This document shows positions 29,714 to 38,940 of a stretch of DNA of 64,000 nt, one piece after another. The stretch spans positions 434,001 through 498,000 of the forward strand of contig NZ_KB895414.1 in assembly GCF_000374845.1 (NCBI RefSeq), in the 5' to 3' direction. The first letter of the stretch is position 1, and each line of letters starts with the position of its first letter. A model generated the notes under the pieces. It ran no database searches and had not been told where the DNA came from. It saw only the letters and a program-made list of their open reading frames with translations. The DNA comes from Paenibacillus terrigena DSM 21567 (GTDB lineage Bacteria > Bacillota > Bacilli > Paenibacillales > Paenibacillaceae). Both the position numbers and the translations under genes were made by a program.

Positions 29714-30511
29714 ATGCATCAGGAGCGCACCAAGAGGACGATCGAAGAGGAACAAGATTTAATCATTGCTGGACATTTCGCTGTACCAGACACTTATGTA
29801 TCCAAGCGGCCGCACGGACGGAAGGATTGGCTCATGATCTATACGCTCGGCGGTGAGGGTTACGCGATCACGCCCAAAATGCAAGTGACTTGCCGGGCTG
29901 GTGATGTGACGCTATTGAGGCCAGATATTCCGCAGCACTACGGAACGCGAGAAGGTGCACATTGGGACATGGTCTGGGTGCATTTCTCCGATCAACGCGT
30001 TGAGAAGCATTTACTCCCACATCAAGAAATCCATCAACAATCGATAGAGAATGAATCCGCCCGGAACCGGATACGTCATGCATTCGAGCGGATCATTACC
30101 GATTCTACGGAAGGTGGACCCTATGCCCAGGAGCTCGGTTATAATGCCTTACGTGAAATCCTCATGCTACTCGCACAACGAGACATGCAGAAGCGCGATG
30201 CACGCGTGGAAGAAGTGCTGTTCCTCCTCTCACAGCATATTCGCGAACCCCTGAAGGTTGATGTTATCGCGAGAAAAGTTGGACTGTCTTCCTCGAGGCT
30301 ATCACATGTATTTAAAGAAAATACGGGATGCTCCATCGTCGAGATGCTCAATCAAATGCGGATCCGTCAAGCTGCGTTACTCCTTAGGCATACCGATCGG
30401 AGCGCATTTGAAGTGAGTCAGGACGTGGGGTTTCACAACTATAATCATTTCATTAATCAATTTCGGAAATATATTCACATGACGCCAAGCGCGTATCGTG
30501 AACAACAATAA
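29714..30511 (+). CDS. AraC family transcriptional regulator
   Basis: The 265-residue protein has a cupin-like sensor domain (YTLGGEGYAITPKMQVTCRAGDVTLLRPDIPQHYG) and a C-terminal double HTH (VDVIARKVGLSSSRLSHVFKENTG; AFEVSQDVGFHNYNHFINQFRKYIHMTPSAYR). Such regulators bind sugars or related ligands. GGAGGGG precedes ATG 29714. It is divergent from the PhyH gene, with about 170 bases between, so that gene is the likely target. Confidence 0.92.
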   Translation: MHQERTKRTIEEEQDLIIAGHFAVPDTYVSKRPHGRKDWLMIYTLGGEGYAITPKMQVTCRAGDVTLLRPDIPQHYGTREGAHWDMVWVHFSDQRVEKHLLPHQEIHQQSIENESARNRIRHAFERIITDSTEGGPYAQELGYNALREILMLLAQRDMQKRDARVEEVLFLLSQHIREPLKVDVIARKVGLSSSRLSHVFKENTGCSIVEMLNQMRIRQAALLLRHTDRSAFEVSQDVGFHNYNHFINQFRKYIHMTPSAYREQQ

Positions 30512-30512
30512 T

Positions 30513-30938
30513 TTATGACTGTGCGTGCAAAATATCATTCGCCACTTGATCCAATGTCACGCGCGCAAGCTCTTGTTCCATCGCTTGCTGCGCTTTGGCG
30601 AAATTCGTCTCTAAGGTACTCTGAATATTTTTGCCCACAATACAAGCAGGGTTCGGATTCTCATGAATCGCGAACAACTCTTCTTGGACACCAACCTGAA
30701 CCGCGCGATACACGTCCAAGAGCGTTATTTCATAAAGTGGGCGGACTAAGGTCGCGCCGGCTACACCCGGACTGGAATGGATTAATCCTGCTTTATTCAA
30801 TAAACTCATCATACGTCTGATGACGACGGGATTCGTATTTACACTTCCTGCGATAAGTTCAGATGTTATACGTCCTGATTTATGAAGTTCAAGCAGCGTC
30901 AAAATATGAACCGCAACGGAAAAACGACTGCTAATCAT
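30513..30938 (-). CDS. Rrf2 family transcriptional regulator (YwnA-like)
   Basis: The 141-residue winged-helix protein opens MISSRFSVAVHILTLLELHKSGRITSELIAGSVNTNPVVIRRMM, the Rrf2 HTH. The three-cysteine Fe-S cluster of IscR/NsrR is absent: only one Cys (PNPACIVG) is present, as in YwnA/CymR-like members, so it likely senses something other than an Fe-S cluster. GGAGG precedes ATG 30938 at 8 bases; ATG 30944 is too close. It converges with the AraC gene with one base between stops. Confidence 0.9.
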   Translation of the reverse strand: MISSRFSVAVHILTLLELHKSGRITSELIAGSVNTNPVVIRRMMSLLNKAGLIHSSPGVAGATLVRPLYEITLLDVYRAVQVGVQEELFAIHENPNPACIVGKNIQSTLETNFAKAQQAMEQELARVTLDQVANDILHAQS

Positions 30939-31017
30939 CCTCATTTCCTCCTCTGTCTACAGCTATTTATGTTGTAACGATTATAGTTACACAGCCATGA
31001 AAAGTCAATTTGGGTAT

Positions 31018-31060
31018 AAAAAGGAGCATCCCCATCGCTATTCCCTCGGAGGATGCTCCT
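31018..31060 (-). terminator. Terminator after the 31098 gene
   Basis: AGGAGCATCC (31022-31031) pairs with GGATGCTCCT (31051-31060); T tract on the minus strand. Confidence 0.8.
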
Positions 31061-31097
31061 GCTTCAATTGGATGCCAATACATGACATGATACATGA

Positions 31098-31547
31098 TTA
31101 TGGATGATGGCTTAACATATTTTCCTCATCCGTAATGTATAGCGGAAATGGAGGTTTCTCTTTCAAGTAGAATTGTTGCATAAGCAATTCATAATGCACG
31201 CGACCATCCGCGCAATCCTGCATAACCGGCAATTTGTGATTGTCATCGACATAAGCATCGACAGCTTCTTGAACAATGTCCAAGTAATGTGGAATCAACT
31301 GATCCTCTTCTGTAAAGATTTCATACGTTTGCGTACTCATATAATAATTTTCAATTGGTATTCCACCTAAATAAGGAACGAGTCGTGCACTGTTAATTCG
31401 ATTATCTTGGTCCACGAGAATGGTTCGTTTCACATTTTTCGGTAGATTGGCTTCAAATTGAATAACAGCCTTCTCAATATCATTCAACGTCGTTTGGATA
31501 CGTGCCGGCTCTTGATTCGGTTTGTTTCTCTTCCAGAATGTCCACAT
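31098..31547 (-). CDS. Conserved hypothetical protein
   Basis: The 149-residue protein starts MWTFWKRNKPNQEP and continues with IQTTLNDIEKAVIQFEANLPKNVKRTILVDQDNRI. It is soluble, acidic and without signal peptide, and is of the kind common in Bacillales with no known function. Start ATG 31547 follows GGAGGGAG. It has its own terminator and is divergent from the PP2C-like gene. No family assignment is offered. Confidence 0.7.
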   Translation of the reverse strand: MWTFWKRNKPNQEPARIQTTLNDIEKAVIQFEANLPKNVKRTILVDQDNRINSARLVPYLGGIPIENYYMSTQTYEIFTEEDQLIPHYLDIVQEAVDAYVDDNHKLPVMQDCADGRVHYELLMQQFYLKEKPPFPLYITDEENMLSHHP

Positions 31548-31707
31548 AGAACTCCCTCCTCGGCCTGTCGGTAAGCGTTCTCAAACTAAACTTACAGATA
31601 ACGATTTTGTTGTTTCCTTACTCCTATTATACCATATTTCCACATATCTTCTAAGGCAATGTTAGAATGTATATTGTACATTTCGTGGAGAAACGGAGGC
31701 ATATCCT

Positions 31708-32544
31708 ATGCACATCGAGCAAATTCATCGTAAAGGGCAAGGCACCTATAACGAAGATGCCATCATTATTAACGGGGATCAGCATATTTATGGGGTGGTG
31801 GATGGCGTCTCGAGCCTAGTTCCTACGCATCATACCAGCACCAGCTCAGGTCAGATTGCAGCACAGCTTGTCGCGGAGCATTTCATGAATACCGATCATC
31901 CGAAAACACTGGTTGAACGAACCATGGCGGCCAATGATCAGCTGCGGGCCACCATGCTTGAATCGCAGGCCGACATCCACGATGCAAGCGCGAGGTGGAG
32001 TGCGGTCCATGCCGTTGTCCACGTGAAACCGCATCATATTGACTGGGTGCAGAGCGGCGATTGTATGATCTATGCAGTGTATGAGCATGGTCTTGTCCGG
32101 ACAATCACGTATGATAGTGTTGAAGTACATGATGAACGGGCCCTTAACCTGTGGAAAAGCATAAACAACATGACGCTGATTCACGGGGAACGTCCACACG
32201 AGGTCACCGAACAATTGCAGCGGAATCGACGATTCTCGAACCAGCCCGGCGGATACAGCGTTATCAACGGTGAGCCCGAACTCGCGCAGCATCTCGAATC
32301 AGGTCGAATAACACGACTAGGTCTGAAACATTTGCTCCTGATCACAGACGGTATCTATCCTTGGCAACCCGTCTACCCGCATCATGCCGAGCAAACGCAT
32401 GCCTTTGTTCATGATGTGATACACCAAGGTCTGCAATCATATGTTGATCAATTATGTAAATGGGAAGCAGAAGATCCTGACTGCACCCGATCCGAACGGT
32501 TCAAAATGTCCGATGATAAGACGGGCATTCTACTCACCTTCTAA
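31708..32544 (+). CDS. PP2C-like serine/threonine phosphatase
   Basis: The 278-residue protein has the PP2C metal-binding arrangement: GTYNEDAIIINGD, then YGVVDGVSSL (second Asp), SGDCMIYAV and the C-terminal SDDKTGILLTF (DD metal ligands). It lacks other domains. Such stand-alone phosphatases dephosphorylate Ser/Thr in regulatory proteins, but the target is unknown and no kinase is adjacent. ATG 31708 follows CGGAGG; the gene has its own terminator. Confidence 0.8.
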   Translation: MHIEQIHRKGQGTYNEDAIIINGDQHIYGVVDGVSSLVPTHHTSTSSGQIAAQLVAEHFMNTDHPKTLVERTMAANDQLRATMLESQADIHDASARWSAVHAVVHVKPHHIDWVQSGDCMIYAVYEHGLVRTITYDSVEVHDERALNLWKSINNMTLIHGERPHEVTEQLQRNRRFSNQPGGYSVINGEPELAQHLESGRITRLGLKHLLLITDGIYPWQPVYPHHAEQTHAFVHDVIHQGLQSYVDQLCKWEAEDPDCTRSERFKMSDDKTGILLTF

Positions 32545-32556
32545 CACACATAGAAT

Positions 32557-32586
32557 AGGGCGCCTTATACGGGCGCCCTCTATTTT
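32557..32586. terminator. Bidirectional terminator
   Basis: AGGGCGCC, loop TTATAC, GGGCGCCCT followed by TATTTTT. Confidence 0.8.
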
Positions 32587-32596
32587 TCATATACGC

Positions 32597-33598
32597 TTAT
32601 TCATTTAATCCCTTGAGATCCATCGCAACTTTCTCAATCATTTGTACGAAGGCGTGCAGTTCTTCCGAGCTGGCTGCTTGGTGGCGTGCATTCACCGATG
32701 TCTGCTCCGACTCCTGCTTCACCTGCACCAGCTTGGATTCAATTTGTTCCAGCTTCTCTTGGATTCGCTCCTGCGCTTGACGTGATGTTAGCGCGAGCTT
32801 ACGGACTTCATTCGCTACAATCTCGAACCCTCTACCATGCTCGCCAGCATGCGCTGCTTCAATTGCTGCATTCAGGCCGAGTAGATGCGTCTGATTCGAG
32901 ATGCCACGAATGAGTACGCCCATTTCCGTAATCTGCTCTACTTCCACATTTAAGCTCTCAACGAGCTCATGGGCATGATCTTGCGACTCCGCCGTCGTAA
33001 TCGCCGTCTCTGCAATAGTCTGCGCACTGGCATCCAGTTCGAGCATCATCGCTGCAAGCTCTTGAACGACTAGGCTGACTTGATGAAGCATATGTTCCTT
33101 CTGGTCCACCATGACTTGAATTTTATCTTTCTCCTTCAACTCATAAGCTTCAAGTACCAGTTGAGAATCAAAATTGAACATTTTCGATATCGCATGCACC
33201 AATTGAATCCATTGATACGGCAATTCATTCTTAAGTACTTCGGTAGCAATGTTCAAATACACCATGTACGTGCCCAAGTACCAATTCGTTGTCAGACCGA
33301 TTCGGGAATGAACACCGCCGATGCGGACCCGGTTTATGATGAATTCCTCATCAATAATCCCCTGACTGAGCGACATCCAATAATCGGATTGGGTCTGCTT
33401 CAACCGCTCAATGGTACTGAATTTGCCGATCAATTCTACCAGTTCTGGCTGTTGCTGAATTTGTGCGTATAACCGGTCTACCACGAGATCAACAACCTTG
33501 CGAAAAACCGGTTGATTGGAAGCAAGCAATTGCAGATCTTCTTCCGTGATACCCGTGTATTCTAATTGTTTCAATCGATGCTGCGAAACGTTGATCAT
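32597..33598 (-). CDS. Globin-coupled sensor, HemAT-like soluble chemoreceptor (short form)
   Basis: The 333-residue protein has an N-terminal protoglobin domain (about 1-165), with the proximal His in [17 protein letters not shown], and an MCP signalling domain with the hairpin tip region [33 protein letters not shown]. It is about 100 residues shorter than Bacillus HemAT (432), with little signalling helix after the tip. No membrane segments are present. It binds O2 through heme by family. It may control something other than the flagellar motor; no che genes are nearby. Confidence 0.86.
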   Translation of the reverse strand: MINVSQHRLKQLEYTGITEEDLQLLASNQPVFRKVVDLVVDRLYAQIQQQPELVELIGKFSTIERLKQTQSDYWMSLSQGIIDEEFIINRVRIGGVHSRIGLTTNWYLGTYMVYLNIATEVLKNELPYQWIQLVHAISKMFNFDSQLVLEAYELKEKDKIQVMVDQKEHMLHQVSLVVQELAAMMLELDASAQTIAETAITTAESQDHAHELVESLNVEVEQITEMGVLIRGISNQTHLLGLNAAIEAAHAGEHGRGFEIVANEVRKLALTSRQAQERIQEKLEQIESKLVQVKQESEQTSVNARHQAASSEELHAFVQMIEKVAMDLKGLNE

Positions 33599-33715
33599 AA
33601 ATTCCCTGCCCCTTTAAAATATATATAGGTTTATCCCCTGATTATAAGGAATAAAGACTGGAACATACAGGAAACGCCAATATTAATATGGAAATTATTA
33701 GACAAACTGTCTATT

Positions 33716-34273
33716 TTATTCGCAATTTTTGATCATATGCCGGAAATGATAGCCGCTGACCGTGATCTCGCCATCGACATGATAACCTTTCTTCACATAC
33801 AATTGATACGCTGGCTCATTATCCATCTCCACGAGCAGCGCTAATTTGGAATATCCTCGTTCCTTGCCTTGATGTTCGAAGGCATCCATCAGCTTCTTCC
33901 CAATCCCTTGACCTTGGAATGCATCGTTCACAGCTACGGAATCCAGATAATATTCATCATCATGGGCTTCCTTCACAAATGTAACCTCTTTCCCGCTAAC
34001 CGATCGAATTCGATCCACAAAAGGCTTGTCTAATTCCTCCGAATGACTCCCATGATAAGCTAGCAAGAAGCCTACGACCTGGCCATCCACTTCATAGACG
34101 ATCGTGTTCTCGTAGCTAAGTCGATTTCCTGGTTGAGTAAAAAATTCTCCGACGATTTTCAACGCTTCTTGGTCATCTGTCGTTCCCGTCAGCGTATTTG
34201 CAATGCGGCCAATTGCCATGTGAATTAATGGTACTACTTGTCCTGCATCTTCTGCTCTTGCTGTTCGAATCAT
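33716..34273 (-). CDS. GNAT family N-acetyltransferase
   Basis: The 185-residue protein begins MIRTARAEDAGQVVPLI and has DSVAVNDAFQGQGIGKKLMDAF (acetyl-CoA loop, Q-x-x-G-x-G) and LALLVEMDNEPAYQLYVKKGY. The substrate is unknown. It overlaps the MFS gene by 4 bases (ATGA) as the last gene of marR-MFS-GNAT, so it may modify the compound that the pump exports. Confidence 0.9.
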   Translation of the reverse strand: MIRTARAEDAGQVVPLIHMAIGRIANTLTGTTDDQEALKIVGEFFTQPGNRLSYENTIVYEVDGQVVGFLLAYHGSHSEELDKPFVDRIRSVSGKEVTFVKEAHDDEYYLDSVAVNDAFQGQGIGKKLMDAFEHQGKERGYSKLALLVEMDNEPAYQLYVKKGYHVDGEITVSGYHFRHMIKNCE

Positions 34274-35472
34274 GATTGTCCCTGTCTCCTTCTTGCAATA
34301 ACATAGATTACTATAAATAATACCATGAATAACGAGGAGAGGCGAAACATCATCGCATAACTTGTCTTCAGCGCAACAATACCGAGCGTCATCGAGCCCA
34401 GTGCAATCCCGAAATCGATGGAGTTATAGAACGCCCCATTGGCTACCCCGCGATTCTCCGGTTTCGCCCGTTGAATCGCCCAAGCTTGCAATGACGGCTG
34501 CAGCGCACCGTAGCCAACTCCATAGCAAAGAGCTGAGACAATCAACATCGGAAGAGATGTCGTATATGAAAGGAATAGCATTGAGATAATAACCATAAAA
34601 CAACCAATTGGAAGAACGACGCCATGGCCTCTACTGTCATAAATTTTACCTGAGATCGGACGAACGAGCAGAACCGCAAGCGCATTGAACAAGAAGAACC
34701 ATCCGACATTCGGGATATGATTTTCTTTGCCCAACATCGTAATAAACGTAATCAATCCGCCGTACGTGATCGACAATAAAATAGTTAAAACGCAAGGAAG
34801 CAAGGCATCACGATCCATGAACTTGATCTTCATTGGCTTTTTCACGGTATGACTCGTCTTCTCTTGTCGATTCATTTGGATCGTGAATGTGATCGGGATA
34901 ACGATCGCAATCAGAATCGAAGCAACAACAATAAGGGTGCCAAAGCCATAGTCAGTAAGCAGCCATAAGCCAATGACTGGCGCGATGGACATTGATAAGC
35001 TTGTCGATAAGCCGAAGTAGCCCATCCCTTCACCGATTCTTCTTTTGGGAACGATCTCAGAGACGACGGTACCGTACGTGGTGCTAATAATCCCGAATCC
35101 GACACCGTATACGATACGGACGAGGATAATTAGGGCAATCGCCCCGACACCATAGTACGTCATCGTCGATAATAGGAAGATGAGGAGACCTGCAATGACT
35201 AGTGGTACCCGCCTCATCCGAGAAACAGCAACACCAGCATACATCCGAGTGGCAATGGCGGAGAGTGCGAACATACTGATGACAAAACTGATCATAAGGC
35301 TTGATACGTTAAATTTCTGCGATACATACGCGGGTAAAGCGGGGGTAATCATTTGTAGGTTCAGATAGACGAACAAATTAGACACGGTTATTAATATAAA
35401 ATCTTTCGTCCACAACCTCGAGGCAGTGGACGGTTTCACCTCTGTAGCATGTGCAAGTTCCATCAAGGACAC
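34270..35472 (-). CDS. MFS drug-efflux type transporter
   Basis: The 400-residue protein has twelve predicted membrane segments, with a loop motif RMYAGVAVSRMRR between segments 2 and 3 and GVGFGIISTTYGTVVSEIVPKRRIGEGMGYFG around segments 4-5. It follows the marR gene by 12 bases and overlaps the acetyltransferase gene. Context suggests MarR-controlled resistance to a small molecule. Confidence 0.9.
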   Translation of the reverse strand: MSLMELAHATEVKPSTASRLWTKDFILITVSNLFVYLNLQMITPALPAYVSQKFNVSSLMISFVISMFALSAIATRMYAGVAVSRMRRVPLVIAGLLIFLLSTMTYYGVGAIALIILVRIVYGVGFGIISTTYGTVVSEIVPKRRIGEGMGYFGLSTSLSMSIAPVIGLWLLTDYGFGTLIVVASILIAIVIPITFTIQMNRQEKTSHTVKKPMKIKFMDRDALLPCVLTILLSITYGGLITFITMLGKENHIPNVGWFFLFNALAVLLVRPISGKIYDSRGHGVVLPIGCFMVIISMLFLSYTTSLPMLIVSALCYGVGYGALQPSLQAWAIQRAKPENRGVANGAFYNSIDFGIALGSMTLGIVALKTSYAMMFRLSSLFMVLFIVIYVIARRRQGQS

Positions 35473-35484
35473 CTCTTCTGTCTA

Positions 35485-35931
35485 TTAATTATGCAATATT
35501 AATCCCTCAGCGTTCTTATAGAGCAGCATCAGACTCTGTCTGAACTGCGTAATCTGTTCAGGCGTCATGCCAGCGAATAACTCCTTATCGTACGCCTTCT
35601 CAATCGGAATTAATTCTTCTGCTTTCTTCCGCCCTTCATCAGTTATGTAGAGCAAGAATGCGCGACGATCACTTGGATCTGTCTCTTTGCGTACAAGCCC
35701 TTTCCGCTCCAGGACATCCAAAATACGCGTCAACGTCGGCTGATCACGAGCTGTTCGCTGCGCAAGCTCCTTCTGATTAATGCCGTCTTCTTCCACTAAG
35801 CGTACAAGCAGTGTATATTGCTCTGGTGTCATGTCATAAGGCTTGAACCGTTGTGTCAGAATTTGTGAAGCTTTACGATAGGTCATGCCAAGTCGAAATC
35901 CTAGTGATTCATCCAAAATACTTGAGGACAT
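35485..35931 (-). CDS. MarR family transcriptional regulator
   Basis: The 148-residue winged-helix protein has LVEEDGINQKELAQRTARDQPTLTRILDVLERKGLVRKETDPSDRRAFLLYITDEG, the classic MarR HTH plus wing. It is first in the operon with the MFS and GNAT genes. A perfect 12-bp palindrome lies just downstream of its promoter, consistent with autorepression relieved by the exported compound. Confidence 0.93.
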   Translation of the reverse strand: MSSSILDESLGFRLGMTYRKASQILTQRFKPYDMTPEQYTLLVRLVEEDGINQKELAQRTARDQPTLTRILDVLERKGLVRKETDPSDRRAFLLYITDEGRKKAEELIPIEKAYDKELFAGMTPEQITQFRQSLMLLYKNAEGLILHN

Positions 35932-35954
35932 GTTAAACCTCCAAATTTCATTAG

Positions 35955-36000
35955 TTAGTATACTAATTATAATATGTGTAATTAATTTTTGTAAATCATT
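35955..36000 (-). promoter_or_regulatory. marR operon promoter and palindromic operator
   Basis: Minus strand: TTTACA, 18 bases, TATAAT, immediately followed by TTAGTATACTAA (35955-35966), a perfect 12-bp palindrome at the expected transcription start. Good candidate MarR operator. Confidence 0.6.
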
Positions 36001-36034
36001 ATTTTACTTTCACTTTATTTTCACGGAATACAAC

Positions 36035-36077
36035 AAAAAAAACTCCCGATCATTCATGGTTCGAATAATCGAGAGTT
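36035..36077 (-). terminator. Terminator after the MATE gene
   Basis: Minus-strand hairpin GAACTCTCGAT...ATCGGGAGTT followed by eight T. Confidence 0.75.
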
Positions 36078-36102
36078 CTTATGTTTTCATTCTATGAACG
36101 AG

Positions 36103-37449
36103 TTAGGCATGAACTCCGCCTTTCACCTGAATGGTACTCCAATCTTTTCGATAGAAGCGATACATCAGGGTTAGGCCAAAGACCATTAAATACGTGTACA
36201 GCGCGATCCAAGCGCCAATACTGCCCATATCCAATACGAAAATCAGTAAATAGGACAGCGGAACGAAGAGGCACCACGCTACGACTAACGAGGCACGTAG
36301 AAGGAAGGTTGTGTCACCTATACCTCGCAACCCACCGGCATAGAAGTTCAAGAATCCATCGAACAACTGCAAGAACGCCGAGATCATAATGAGTTGCGCC
36401 GCCGTATGGAAGACACCTGGATCCGTATTGTTATACAGTTTCGAAATATTCTCTGCGAAAATAAATTCTACGGTTCCGAGCACGAGTAAGAAAATTGAAC
36501 CCATAATGGCCGTATCCGTCCCCGCACGTCGTCCACGCAGTGGCTGTCCTCGACCGACCTCTTGCCCGACCAGAATCGTCGCCGTCGCTCCAAACGCAAA
36601 AGCCGGCATGAATCCAAAGGACATGACATTCAGCGCCACTTCATTTGCAGCGAGCGCCTCGGTACCGAGTCTTGCGACGAATACGGTAAAGATGAACATC
36701 GATAAGCTCATCGAGAATTCTTGTACCCCAAGCTTCGTACTCTCGGAGATCATCTCTCCCATATCTTTGAAGCGCGGCATCACCCAAGTCCGGGTGTTGT
36801 AGAGTGGATGCAAGCGGAAGAAATAGACATAGATCGCGAGCAAGAAGCCGATCGCTTCCCCGATCAGAATCGCAAGGCCTGAGCCTTCAAGTCCAAGTTC
36901 CGGTAAGCCAAAATGTCCGAAGACAAGCGCGTAGACTAGGAATAAAATGATGACATTACTAATCACAGATAAGACCATGGAAGTCTTCGTATCTCCAATC
37001 CCGCGTAGAAACCCATGAAACACGAACGAGATCATCCCAATCGCAAGCGCTACGAATCGCAGCTGCAGATAGGACTCCCCCTCAGATACCAGCTCCGAAG
37101 AGCCGCCCGTCCAGCCTAATATGACGCCGGAGAACAACCAGCCCATGATTAATAATACGATTGCAAAAAACGTGCATAAATATAATGCATAATACATCCG
37201 TTTAACCCCGGTCCTCATATCATTCGCGCCATAGTTCTGAGCGACCAAATAGTTCACCGTATGCCCGATACCGGAGAAAATGGCGAAGCCGTTATACATA
37301 ATAATGTTCGACACGCCGACAATGGCAATGATAAGCGCTCCGAGATGCCCCACCATGATCAAATTGACCGTTCCGATTACCGTCGCCGTCGCGAATGATA
37401 AGAGGGAAGGAATCGCGAGCATTAAAATCTTTTTCCAATTCTGTAACAT
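36103..37449 (-). CDS. MATE family efflux transporter
   Basis: The 448-residue protein has twelve membrane segments with the MATE repeats (IPSLLSFATATVIGTVNLIMVG in the first half; EALAANEVALNVMSFGFMPAFAFGATATILVGQEVG in the second). These carriers export cationic drugs or metabolites with Na+ or H+. The frame is open for 31 more codons, but GGAGAGG lies 9 bases before ATG 37449, and MLQNWKKILML is the normal start. It ends at its own terminator. Confidence 0.9.
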   Translation of the reverse strand: MLQNWKKILMLAIPSLLSFATATVIGTVNLIMVGHLGALIIAIVGVSNIIMYNGFAIFSGIGHTVNYLVAQNYGANDMRTGVKRMYYALYLCTFFAIVLLIMGWLFSGVILGWTGGSSELVSEGESYLQLRFVALAIGMISFVFHGFLRGIGDTKTSMVLSVISNVIILFLVYALVFGHFGLPELGLEGSGLAILIGEAIGFLLAIYVYFFRLHPLYNTRTWVMPRFKDMGEMISESTKLGVQEFSMSLSMFIFTVFVARLGTEALAANEVALNVMSFGFMPAFAFGATATILVGQEVGRGQPLRGRRAGTDTAIMGSIFLLVLGTVEFIFAENISKLYNNTDPGVFHTAAQLIMISAFLQLFDGFLNFYAGGLRGIGDTTFLLRASLVVAWCLFVPLSYLLIFVLDMGSIGAWIALYTYLMVFGLTLMYRFYRKDWSTIQVKGGVHA

Positions 37450-37556
37450 TTCAAACAACCTCTCCATTGAGTTAACTCCCATTGTGCAATAGAAGCCAAT
37501 CCTTGGCAACGGAAGAACGGCGTATTCATCCATTTTTGTCATATCTCACAAAGGAA

Positions 37557-38333
37557 TTAACCATTTCTTACAGCATAAATACGGACTCGGCAATAATCAG
37601 CGATCCACTGTCCATCTTGCATGCATTGCGGCCTTGTCTGTTCAATAACTTCTTGGACGACAACAGTACGTTGCTCCTTCGTCAAATGATTCAGGTATGA
37701 GCCCGCGAACGTATCCAACCAATTCTCCATCCCCTGTTCACCATCCTCAAGGATCGTTGGTCGGTCGAAGTGAATCGCCTGCATGACGCGGAATCCGACC
37801 TGTTCTAATAATGAAGCATATTCACCTATACTCGGAAAATACCACGGATTCATCGATTCTTCGTAACATCCATGGGCAGTCATCACATCTTTAAGCGCGA
37901 TAGAGATACTCGCAATATTTCCTTTACCGCCAAATTCTGCGACCAATCTACCGCCTGGATGAAGCGCATTGGCCATGGCGTGAGCAGTACTCGGCGCATC
38001 CTTCATCCAATGCAGCGCCGCGTTACTGAATATCGCATCTGCAAGTTCTATCGTCGACCAATGCTGACCGTCCGCTTGCTCGAAAGATAGATGTGGATAT
38101 TTCGTCATCGCTTCTTGAATCATTTCCCGGGAAAAATCGATCCCGTGTATCTTCGCCCCACTCTCCGCGATCTTCGCGGACAAGTCTCCTGTCCCACAGC
38201 CCCAGTCTATAATTCGCTCGCCCGCTTGCGGTTTCAGCCATTGTACGACCTCCTGGCCAAATACGGATACGAAAGACATGGATCGGTCATAATTTCTCGC
38301 ATCCCACTGCTGCTGTCCGTGATGGATTGTCAT
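37557..38333 (-). CDS. Class I SAM-dependent methyltransferase (trans-aconitate methyltransferase-like)
   Basis: The 258-residue protein starts WDARNYDRSMSFVSVFGQEVVQWL and has motif I IIDWGCGTGDLS, HGIDFSREMI, and the ADAIFSNAALHWM segment shared with trans-aconitate 2-methyltransferase (Tam). The real substrate is uncertain. A GGAGAGG site precedes ATG 38333. It ends about 100 bases before the MATE start and may be in one transcript with it. Confidence 0.85.
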   Translation of the reverse strand: MTIHHGQQQWDARNYDRSMSFVSVFGQEVVQWLKPQAGERIIDWGCGTGDLSAKIAESGAKIHGIDFSREMIQEAMTKYPHLSFEQADGQHWSTIELADAIFSNAALHWMKDAPSTAHAMANALHPGGRLVAEFGGKGNIASISIALKDVMTAHGCYEESMNPWYFPSIGEYASLLEQVGFRVMQAIHFDRPTILEDGEQGMENWLDTFAGSYLNHLTKEQRTVVVQEVIEQTRPQCMQDGQWIADYCRVRIYAVRNG

Positions 38334-38455
38334 ATGAATCCTCTCCTTTCATGTATAGGTTTATTTTGGCATCTTTTTCGTTATTCGTGAAATATATAAT
38401 AGTTATTATTGTGATAGTTTTTGACTATAAAAGTGCAAGATGTCTCACTCTAAAT
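38334..38455. other. Intergenic stretch before the tandem repeat
   Basis: AT-rich, likely holding the methyltransferase promoter. Together with the repeat array it fills the 607 bases between the methyltransferase and prkA; no gene is seen. Confidence 0.4.
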
Positions 38456-38840
38456 GATTTAACTGCATATTTGCAGTTATTTCAGCCGGGTAGCGGCTCT
38501 TTCGGTGATTTAACTGCATATTGCAGTTATTTCAGCCGGGCAGCGGCTCTTCGGGCGATTTAACTGCATTTTTGCAGTTATTTCAGCCGGGCAGCGGCTC
38601 TTTCGGCGATTTAACTGCATTTCCGCAGTTATTTCAGCCAGGCAGCGGCTCTTCGGGCGATTTAACTGCATTTTTGCAGTTATTTCAGCTGAGCAGCGGC
38701 TCTTCGGGCGATTTAACTGCATTTCTGCAGTTATTTCAGCCAGGCAGCGGCTCTTCGGGCGATTTAACTGCATTTTTGCAGTTATTTCAGCCGTGTAGCG
38801 GCTCTTCCGCGATTTAACTGCTTATCTGCAGTTATTCCGT
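38456..38840. repeat. Tandem array of 51-bp units, about 7.5 copies
   Basis: Each unit reads GATTTAACTGCAnnnnTGCA, then GTTATTTCAGCCGGGCAGCG, then GCTCTTCGGGC with a few substitutions. Two hairpins occur per unit: AACTGCA/TGCAGTT, whose 4-base loop varies between units, and AGCCG/CGGCT. The length is divisible by three, which creates long frames on both strands (38510-38773 and 38521-38817) that I regard as artefacts. There are no unique spacers, so it is not a CRISPR. Confidence 0.92.
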
Positions 38841-38872
38841 CCGCGATGGCCCCCAACGCCGCCCCTAATCAC

Positions 38873-38907
38873 AAAAGCCATGCCCACCCCACTGGGGCAG
38901 ACATGGC
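38873..38907 (-). terminator. Terminator after prkA
   Basis: GCCATG...CATGGC stem with inner CCCC/GGGG pairs, followed by TTTTG on the minus strand. Confidence 0.7.
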
Positions 38908-38940
38908 CAGATGTACTTTCTTCCACCGTTACGTATCGGC

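Noticed and set aside
38510-38817. Long open frames on both strands through the tandem repeat
   Set aside because: The 51-bp unit is a multiple of three, so any stop-free unit gives a long frame; no ribosome site or family, and both strands are open equally.
38456-38840. CRISPR array
   Set aside because: Units abut directly with no unique spacers, and no cas genes are present.
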